Shown here: positions 10,811 to 21,200 of the stretch, in pieces
Numbering within the stretch: the stretch's first letter is position 1
Layout: every line of letters begins with the position of its first letter
Assembly: GCA_964036275.1 (NCBI GenBank)
Contig: OZ038434.1
Span: forward strand, 29,528,425-29,592,424
Length of the DNA: 64,000 bases
Direction: 5' to 3'
From: Litoditis marina
Taxonomy: Eukaryota; Nematoda; Chromadorea; Rhabditida; Rhabditidae
Notes under the pieces: model-generated
What the model was told of the DNA's origin: nothing
The model's input: the letters and a program-made list of their open reading frames with translations, nothing else
Databases searched by the model: none
Made by a program: the position numbers and the translations under genes

Positions 10811-12184
10811 CCGATGGTACCGTATGAACGTACGCTAACATATAACGTGTTGCGCAAAGGCTTCTTGCAACAATCCACCTACGGTGATCAACCGTTAACA
10901 CGAACTGTGCATCTTCTTCTCGGTTTCTGTCTCTGCTTCTCTCTCTCTCTCGCTCGGAACCCACTCTGCGAAAAAAAAACTGTAAAATGGCATTTAAAGA
11001 ATTTCTCCGATTAAGATTATAGTTGTCGCTTGAAGAAAGGCGCGTGCATACTGTATATCTCACTTTGTGCTGTGTAAGAAGACATCTATACAAGTTCGCG
11101 AAACCGCTGGTATAGGCCCGATCTCTGAAAAACCGCTGCAACTTAAAATACCGGACTCACAAATTTTGCAACTTAAAATACCGGGGTCAGCCAGATGTCG
11201 CCTGTACTGTTTGAAATTCATAGGGAGATGCAGGCTAATTCCACACCAGTATTTAAGCCTGCATCTTCTCCGGTATTTCAAGCTGCCAGCGTTTTCACAG
11301 ATAGGTATATAATAGTTTCGTGCCAAAATTTCGGGTGCGATTTGAGTCTCAAATGAGGCGGACATTTTATAAATTTGGCGTGCAGTAGAGATGCGTTTCA
11401 TATTTGAATTTCACGATGTTTTAGTAAGCTTCATGATATACAAGTGAAACATGTAAAACTTATAAGCCATGGAATAAATTAGCTATGACACTCAATTAAA
11501 GTACCGGTAAACAATAAAATACGGAGTACCTAAAAATATAAACATAAAAGTCCAAAACAACCAGAAGAGTTATGCAATAAAGAAAGTTGATTCTATGGAA
11601 AACAGTTGTGATAATGTTAGAGTTACTATGAAGAATTACACAACCCGAAATTTGGAGTCGAAGCGCCATTGTTTGGAGAAAGGCAACCTATTGCAGAACG
11701 CAGTGAAGGAAACGAAAGAAATCGAGGGAGAGAAAAAGAGTAAAAGAGAGAAAAAGAGAGAGAGAGTACATATTTAGAGGCAGAACGTGACAGCAGAGAA
11801 ATTTAGAGATAGAGATAAATAAATTGATCTGTGGTTGATGACACCGATTCACTGTTTTGTTCTCATGTCTGGTCCGCGAATCGCGACTATAGGGAAACTT
11901 GGAACTGAAATGAAGCATGTTTTAGAGAATACAAAAAGATTATATGTACGAAGTTGCTTATGAATATCAATATTTATAGTCATTTTTCGAAGAACCTACG
12001 TTTCATACATTTATTGACTAGATTACACGTAATGAATATCCAGAATGTCTACACGTAATGAATATCCAGTGCGGGTCTCATTACGAATTATCTTGACTAT
12101 ACCCTACCTTACAGCTAGTATATGACTGTAATTTGGTTGGTTAACTGGTAATTTATTCACAGACACTTATTTTGGTCAACCTCC

Positions 12185-12230
12185 CAGCTGAGCTCTCATA
12201 TGTGGAACATAACCATGTTCATGGTGTTCT
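12185..12230 (-). pseudogene. Decayed copy of the end of moulting-gene exon 17
   Basis: CCTCCCAGCTGAGCTC followed by GTGGAACATAACCATG and TTCATGG mirrors 12305-12360 (CCTCCCAATTGAGCTG, GTGGAGCACTACCG, ACCATGTCCATGACC). Only the exon end and its donor region match. Confidence 0.5.
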
Positions 12231-12272
12231 CTAGCCCCGTGGTCAGAATATCATTATTCACAAGTGGACTCG

Positions 12273-15200
12273 TTATTGATTTAGAGACAATTGTTTCGAC
12301 CTACCTCCCAATTGAGCTGCTAGGCGTGGAGCACTACCGTGTGAACCATGACCATGTCCATGACCTCCTCCAGCTCCATGTCCGTGCTCGTGCTCCGTGT
12401 GTCCCTCTCCTTCCGAGTGGCTATGCGGACCGATTTCGAGCACTTCGTGCTCTTCCTCCTCGTGACTATGGGGACCACCCAGGATGTGGGGAGAAAGGAC
12501 CTGCAGTGGATTAGATGGGGTTTTATTTTTAGGACAGACATGCGGTTAAAGTGCATTAACTTTTTTAGAACATTAAAAAATGTGGGGAGATAGGACCTGG
12601 AATGGATTGAATTGATATCAATTTGTTAGGAACACCCAGGATACGGGATTATATTGCAAGGACCTTTTAGATTGGATGGAATTTTTTTCGAAATAAGCAT
12701 ACCCGAACCTAAAATTAGGAAGTAACGGTTTCTCCAAGCCGCAAAAAAATTCAAAATTGCCTCAAAAATCAAAGGAGCATTTCACTATAATAAGAGGCCG
12801 GAAGTGTGATCAATTTTTCTGTTCAAAAATACTTGATCATCAGAGTCAGTATGCTAGAAGATCCCGCCACCTCCATCCCGCTCTGCGTCTCTCGCTCTGC
12901 CTCACTATTTCTCATCTCTTACATCCTGACGGGATGTAAGAGCAGAGAAATAGCGTATGTTTGAGGAGACGCAGGATGGGATGAACGTGCCGGGATCGTC
13001 TAGCATACGTACTCAGGTTATAGTTACCTCCACCAACAGTTTCTCCTCACTAGAGATTCGCGGAGAGAGAATATTCGGACTGAGAACAATAACTCCGAGT
13101 GACTCGGAAGACAAAACGTGAGGTGACAGGATACCTGGGAGTATATGGACATGTTCGGTACACACTATTTCGATGCATGGAACGTTTATATTTGCGTTCG
13201 AATCAGTTATTTCATAAACTGATGCAAACCTTCAATTGACAACACTTACTATAAAATACCAGTTTTGGGGACTGATTTCCCTTTTGCTCACCTCTCTTCG
13301 CTGAAAATTATGGCTACTTTTTGAAACAGGTGATACTTCTCCTACCTGGACTCAAAATATCAATAACCATCGCCTCCGGAGACAAAACTCGCGGTTCCAG
13401 GAAACGTGGTGAAAGCACTTCGGCAACCTGTAGAGAAATATATCAAGAGAAAAAGAGTTTCGCCAGAAAAAAAATATTTCAGTCGTAATAAAATCAAGAC
13501 AGTTTTATTTTGACAATTGACCATAGTTTTTGATCTCTCACCATGGCCTCCGGCGATAGTACCCAGGCGGTTAGTGCACGTGGAGAAAGAACTTCGGCTC
13601 GAAGTGCCGTCGGTGACAGAATCCTCGCAATTAGGGCAGAAGGAGATAGAATGGTGGCTATGAAGGCACGGGGACTCAGGGTGTGCAGCTAAAATGATGT
13701 TTTAATTTGCGGAATTTTTTTTGAGATGAACTAAATTTTGCAGAATATTTTGATAGTTCAATGTATGAGCGTAGTTCATTTTGAGCGAAACATGCGCGAT
13801 TTGCATGTTCATTCTGTGAAAAGTTTGTCAAGATGGGAGGCTATGAAAGCACGGAGACTCAGGGTGTGCAACTGGACCATTCAGAAGCAAAAAAAATCTT
13901 TGTTGAAATAATCTCGTCCATACGTAATGGGAACATGTTGGAGAGGTCATGTTTGGATGGAACGTACTCAAAACTGAACATAAACAGTACACTGGAAATG
14001 TTTCACGTGACTCTGCCATTGACCAACAATATATTAATATTGGAAAACGTGAGAAAGCGTGAGTGAGCCTACCGAAAGTGCCTCGGGCATTCCTATTTCT
14101 CCGATGAATGCGTGTGGCGACAGAGTTACAGCCTCCATAGCGATACCTGAAGATTGGTGGAGTCCTCAGAATACGAACTCGAAGAAGCTTGGAGTTCCAT
14201 CAATTTTCGATACAGTTTTATGCGTTGTTTAAGCCCCGCTAAAACGTTCGACTTGCGTTGTTTTTCGCCGCCTAAACGTTTGCTTAAGAAATATACCTGG
14301 GCCTTGAAGTGACCGTAGAGACGGAACTGACTATACTCACCATGATTGACATTATTGGTGAATGCCACCGGGTCTCAACTCAATCAAAAACTTTCTTCTT
14401 AGTGCTAATTTTAATTTCTTTGTTACAAAAAATCTCATATCAATCAAGAACGAGTTTCCTAAGAGATTTTATATTGTTAGAAATATAATATCTCTCTAGG
14501 TCTATTCATAATACTTACCATGATTGACGATATTGGTGAAGGCAACCGGATGGAGTGTCACGTATGCGACTCCGTTGATCCTCTCATGTGATCCTTCCCC
14601 GTGTTCTCCCCCGTGTTCCCCATCATGATCACCAGCCCCGTGAACCTCTTCGTGAACCTCTCGGCGAAAACGACCTGCGAAGAATGGATGTATAGTTCAC
14701 ACCAATCCTACTGGGATTCCTACAGTACACCTTTAAAAGTCGATCTCCAACTGGCCTGCACAGTTATAGTATGCAAATGTTACTCGAGTGAAAAAATAGG
14801 AATTTCAGAGTTTGACTCGAAACTAAAAATTTCGATTTATTTCCGAGAGAGTCTTGATTCGAGATTGAAATTTACAACCCTAATATACTATGCAGCTGAA
14901 TTTTGCAGTTCATTTATTGAAATCAAAAATCAAATGATAATTTTCCATATGACGTGTCATGTCTATTACGTGAGCGGTTATTTAAAAAGTGAATTTCTTA
15001 AAGTTAATTGATTTGGAGTGAAATCTGTTTGGTATACTCTTCTATTCAAACATACATTGGAATGTTATTCTGGGACAGCACTGAACCCCCCTTTTTAACG
15101 TTTGAATGAAATATTTGATATCCAAACTAGCGCATTTGTCCTATTTATGCCGCGTATGCGTAATACACGTTTTACTTGGTTTCACCTTGTATTTCCGATG

Positions 15201-18200
15201 TAGCGTAGAATATAATTGAATAGAAGGAAATATGATGTTCATTTAAATGTTTACGTAGAACTTGTGATGGAGTGTTCACGTTGAACGAAAAAAAATGTAT
15301 CCTAGACAGTTTACCAGCATTGTTCCAAAACGGCCATTTTGGTCTTCCAAGAGCCGCCAGTTTCCGTATGTCCGTCTCGACCCTCTTCTCCTTCTCCTCT
15401 CTCGTCAGTGACGTCAGTTCCGAAGAATTGAGACCATCGGATGAAATAACTGAAAAAATAAAATAAATACTTTTAGCGTTTTGCTCTGAGGCAGGAAATG
15501 GAAAAATGTATGTACAGGTAGTTTAGCGTCGGTTTAGGTAGTGATCATCTGTGATTTGTGGTTTGCTCTCCAAATCGCGCGCAGCGCGAAGCGCTGTGCG
15601 AGATTTGTCTTTGGTCCGGCTAATGCGCGCTTTCGTTTTTTTAGTTTCTCCTCAAAAAGGCTGAATGTTGCAAAACAAAGTTTTTATTGATGTACTTGTT
15701 TTCTATAGCTAATTCCCTAACCGTGTTTCAAATTTGAGCGAAATCGGTTAAGTTTGAGCCAAGTTATGACCTCATGCGCTTCATCAAGAGCGCCAACTTC
15801 CGTCGTGTGTGGGTGGGTGGGTGGGTGGGTGGGTGGGTGTGTGTGTGGGTTGTGACAAGAAAATAAACCCAGTTTAAGGGTTTCCACTCAACCGATTTTG
15901 TTGAAAATTGTGGAAGACATGTGATACCTACTCAAACCCTCGCGGAGCAAAAAAAATTCAAGAAAAAATTGTTTTAATCAAAGTTATAGACATTTTTCGG
16001 AACGTGTCTGCGTCTCTCCATTTAGCACGCTCTCTCACTCTCTCTGTCCGGTCGACAACTCAATTTGTATTGTAACTTAGAGTAACAATTACCGATTTGC
16101 TCGAAAATTGAAATATGATGCCATCGTGACTTTTATTTGAATATGAAGTATTCTATTCCTGACGTCCTTCAGGATTCTGGAGACCGGATGACGTCATTTT
16201 TGAAAAGTGCAAAGTTGACGTCACATATATTTTCAAATGATGGTAATATCTTAGAAAGGATCAATTGACGGTGAAACTCCATCTGAGAGTGATGTATTCT
16301 GGGATTCTGGAGACCAGATGACGTCGATTTTGAAAAGTGCAAAGTTGACGTCACATATATCTTTAAACGATGGTAATATCTTAGAAAGGGTCAATTAACG
16401 GTGAAACTCAATCTGAGAGTGATGTATTCTGGGATTCTGGAGACCAGGTGACGTCGATTTTGAAAAGTGCAAAGTTGACGTCACATATATCTTTAAACGA
16501 TGGTAATATCTTAGAAAGGGTCAATTAACGGTGAAACTCAATCTGAGAGTGATGTATTCTGGGATTCTGGAGACCAGGTGACGTCGATTTTGAAAAGTGC
16601 AAAGTTGACGTCACATATATCTTTAAACGATGGTAATATCTTAGAAAGGGTCAATTAACGGTGAAACTCCATCTGAGAGTGATGTATTCTGGGATTCTGG
16701 AGACCAGATGACGTCGATTTTGAAAAGTGCAAAGTTGACGTCACATATATCTTTAAACGATGGTAATATCTTAGAAAGGGTCAATTAACGGTGAAACTCA
16801 ATCTGAGAGTGATGTATTCTGGGATTCTGGAGACCAGGTGACGTCGATTTTGAAAAGTGCAAAGTTGACGTCACATATATCTTTAAACGATGGTAATATC
16901 TTAGAAAGGGTCAATTAACGGTGAAACTCAATCTGAGAGTGATGTATTCTGGGATTCTGGAGACCAGGTGACGTCGATTTTGAAAAGTGCAAAGTTGACG
17001 TCACATATATCTTTAAACGATGGTAATATCTTAGAAAGGGTCAATTAACGGTGAAACTCCATCTGAGAGTGATGTATTCTGGGATTCTGGAGACCAGATG
17101 ACGTCGATTTTGAAAAGTGCAAAGTTGACGTCACATATATCTTTAAACGATGGTATTATCTTAGAAAGGGTCAATTAACGGTGAAACTCAATCTGAGAGT
17201 GATGTATTCTGGGATTCTGGAGACCAGGTGACGTCGATTTTGAAAAGTGCAAAGTTGACGTCACATATATCTTTAAACGATGGTAATATCTTAGAAAGGG
17301 TCAATCAACGGTGAAACTCAATCTGAGAGTGATGTATTCTGGGATTCTGGAGACCAGATGACGTCGATTTTGAAAAGTGCAAAGTTGACGTCACATATAT
17401 TTTCAAATGCTGAAAATATCTTAAAAATGGTACATTAACGACGAAACTTTATCTAAATATGACTTATTCTGGGAATCAGAAGGCCAGACGACGTCAACTT
17501 TTCAAAAATTGACGTGAAATATGTTTTCGAATGCTGAAAGTTTCTTAGAAATGGTCAATTCACGATGAAACTTCATTCAAACATGACGTATTCTGGGATT
17601 CTGAAAAGCAGAGGGCAGAAAGTAAGTTTTTAGAACTGCAATGTTGACGTCATATTTTTCTCAAATGATAGTAATACTTGGCAAGTGGTTCATTAAGAAA
17701 ACAATTTTATCTGCACCGTACAGATCAAACCACATACCTACGGCATGTATACAAAAAGAGAAAAATTCATGAAAAAGTGGGGGCCCAACGACTGTGAGAT
17801 TTGTCTTCTGCTGTGCGTCCCTTAGACAACTACTCTCAAATGGAGCAGCTACTGCTACAAAAACCGAAAAATACTCATGTATAACTGTTAATTACAAACA
17901 TACAAAAGTCGTAAAATATTTTTTCAAACCTGTAAACTAGAATCTGTAAATAACCGAAAAATACTAATATACTCAAGTATAACTGTTATATTAGGTTATT
18001 TATTTGAACAAAATATATTTTACTGAGCACATTCATATAATTATAACTGTTTATTACAAACATACAAAAGTCGTAAAATATTTTCTCAAACCTGTAAACT
18101 AGAATCTACAAATCACAGATGTTAACTCAACGTAGTCAATAATAGAGTTCCTGGTTTTGTGCACAATGGTTGGTGTTTTTGGTCATTACTTCAATTCTAG

Positions 18201-21200
18201 GTGCTATAACGTTTGGCATATTATTTAACAGTTGTTCTCTCTTTCGCAGCTGTGACTTGTAGATTCTAGTTTACAGGTTTGAGAAAATATTTTACGACTT
18301 TTGTATGTTTGTAATAAACAGTTATAATTATATGAATGTGCTCAGTAAAATATATTTTGTTCAAATAAATAACCTAATATAACAGTTATACTTGAGTATA
18401 TTAGTATTTTTCGGTTATTTACAGATTCTAGTTTACAGGTTTGAAAAAATATTTTACGACTTTTGTATGTTTGTAATTAACAGTTATACATGAGTATTTT
18501 TCGGTTTTTGTAGCAGTAGCTGCTCCATTTGAGAGTAGTTGTCTAAGGGACGCACAGCAGAAGACAAATCTCACAGTCGTTGGGCCCCCACTTTTTCATG
18601 AATACAACATAGGTTTTGGGTTCAAACTACAAACACAGCCGAGAGACTCATACAGCATGCTTTCCAAACACATGAGCCCAAGTGACATTGAAGAAGAAAC
18701 GTGACACTTCCACGTTCTCTCTTGTGACGTACAGTATTGAATAAACGTTTTAAGGAAAAAAACTCAATTCTAATCGATTTCAGAAGTAGTGTCGAGAAAC
18801 TTACATTCATTCCCGTAGATCAATTCCATCTGATCTTTCTCCAGAAACGTGAAACCGTGCTTTTTGAATTCGTGAGCTTGATTTGCTGAGAATGAACTGC
18901 GCGCCCTAAAATGTTTCCAATATATATCAGAAAAAAACCATTCATGTTACAAAACTAGAAACAAGAAAAAATAATCAAATGAGACAAAGGCGCGTTATGA
19001 GAGGCCACCAAAAAATGATAAACACTATCCAATGAAATGTGCAATGAAGTAAGAGCAATGTTCATTTCTCTCAATTCTCCGCTAGAAGACGGTCAGTTAG
19101 TCTTTTCGTCCTGTTTTCATTTTCTCAGAGGGGTTCAACTGATGATGACCCAACCCTCTGAGAAAACCCAACACCGTCTTGAATCAGGGTCGAAACGGTT
19201 TTGAGTACATCTCTCACTGAGCACATTAACTTGATCACTATCCAAGCAGTTTGCGTAGCACACATGTTGAGCTGTTTTCAAAGCACGCCGATAGGGTGTG
19301 TTTTGCCCAAACCTACAAGATCTATAGTTTGATCCCGATCATTTTATTGCTACCATCAAATTTCCACGCAAAATCGGTTTTCCGTAAATACAGTTGGGAT
19401 TACTACTTTGAAATGAAACAGAACTCTCTTCTCTATAGTCTTGAAAGTCTTGAAAAATGAAGGAAAAGTTATACCAACCGATTCCATTTATGTTCGAGTT
19501 TTCTCATCTCCAACATGAGTGGATGCTGTACATATTCCACCTGACGCATGTCATCAGAGAGATTTACGAGCACTTTCTGAAAAAAACGGAATATAAATAA
19601 TCCGATGATGACTTATACAAATGTTGTTTCAGAAGAGTATTCACATAATTTTGTCAGAAAGCCTCGTCCTACAAACCTTCTCAATTTTTCAACTCAAAAA
19701 CGCAAAATCCCGGAACGTGCAGCTTTCAAAACTTTCAAACCTTGCAAAAACAAAAAAAGTTGGCTAAAAATGAGGTCTCTGCAATTTTTGATTGTAGTAA
19801 ATGAGTTATTTTCTACATTTCGTGGAAAAGTGATAGAAATCCAATACGATGATTATGAAAACAAAACGGAAACATTGATATGATCCACTGTATAGGCATT
19901 AAAAAATGAGAATGTGTTCAAAAACTCACGTCAATGGCGTGACCCGCACCGCTCAATTCGAGTATCATCTCCAACATAACTCGCTGATATTGGCGGTCCG
20001 AAGTCAGAATCTGAAAGATGTACTCGAAGTTGTTTGATGTTTTTTGAACGAGCTGGAAGTGAGAAACCACGCAGGGCAGATTACGTGCGGCGAATAAGTA
20101 GTAGGAAAGTTTTGCCGTAATTAATTCCTCTATTGAAAATTCGTGAATTCGCAAACTTTTCCGAATATTTCCGTCCATAGAAGCAGGTTGATAGTAACTT
20201 TTTCTCGAATTGGAGCTTATGGAAATAACAATTTGACGTTACCTCAAAAATATCCGGTAGCGAGAATATGCCGTCGTCGTGAAAAGACAACAAAGTTGGC
20301 GACAGAAGTCGGGAGGTCGATGTAGATTTGTCGGGCATTATGGAGAATAGTCGAGGAGACATGATGGACAGTTTGTTGGAGGATGAGGAACCCTGAATCA
20401 GAAATGAAATAGAGTTATCGCCAATTCTAACTAAACTTTGGCAGCGTCTCTGAGACGAAATTGAACACTTATCGAGAAAAAAGTTTCCTTCAAAATTGTT
20501 TTTGCGGAAATTGTGTATTGGACACATGAAAAATAGTTTGTAAGAGACAGAGGAACCATGGAAAATTACGCAAAAACTTAGAACCATGGCTATATTTACA
20601 AACTTGGCTTGCATTTGGATTTGAAAACGAAGTTTTCTAGCTCAATCACACAAAATTCAATCAGTTGTCAAATTTTCTTAGCAAACACACTTGTACGTGA
20701 ATGAATCAATTACTCGAAAACGTATTTGTTTCCATTCTAACCGAAGTTTTATAGAAATTCTATGGCTGCATTTTTTGAACATTTTTAATAAGAAAAAAGT
20801 AAAAATTATTGATAACTGACCACAAACTCGTTGATAGTTTGCATCACATTCTGCATGACGTCATTGGGATCGTGTTGGAACGCGGGCTGACGACTATCAA
20901 TTGGCAACGCGAGGCGCGCGAAAAGCCTGGAATACAAATCAATATGTTTTGTAGTTTGATCTTGGTCCAGTTTTGTAGTTTGACCTGTTCTACATGAATG
21001 CGACCGGATGCGATCAGGTTCTAACTGGACTTTTTCACACTGACACGGTACATTTTGGCTCATCTGCTGTTTGTAGTTTAATCACTCGATTTTCCAGTTT
21101 CAATTCCAACTGTCTGATCTGTGCGGAGATCGAACTATAGCTCAGATTTGGTCACAACCTATATATTTTGTTCGAATCAGAAATACTATGTCTATTCAGC

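Larger units (their letters stand above)
9797..12272. other. Intergenic between hyaluronidase and moulting gene
   Basis: No supported gene. It holds an R4 TIR element (10338-10570), an inverted R3 repeat (10655-10810), a SINE-related copy (11017-11390), a purine-rich GAGA stretch (11700-11765), and a partial exon copy at 12185-12230. The 167-codon frame at 10638-11141 follows the R3 repeat and is not credible. Confidence 0.5.
15575..18603 (-). mobile_element. Modular hairpin/minisatellite/palindrome element, copy 1
   Basis: From left: a GC-rich hairpin (GCGCAGCGC-GAA-GCGCTGTGC, 15578-15600), a (GGGT)n stretch (15806-15850), a 130-bp tandem array (16150-17640) and a large palindrome (17765-18603). 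The same order, inverted, is found at 55000-56694, and a similar build at 47786-50046. The hairpin end and internal tandem array recall Helitron/Helentron-type non-autonomous elements, but no CTRR end is visible in this copy. Entirely within intron 15450-18804 of the moulting gene. No transposase or helicase frame. Confidence 0.6.

Noticed and set aside
16150..17640. CRISPR-like regular array
   Set aside because: The 130-bp units repeat along their whole length, with no distinct repeats and unique spacers, and the DNA is eukaryotic.
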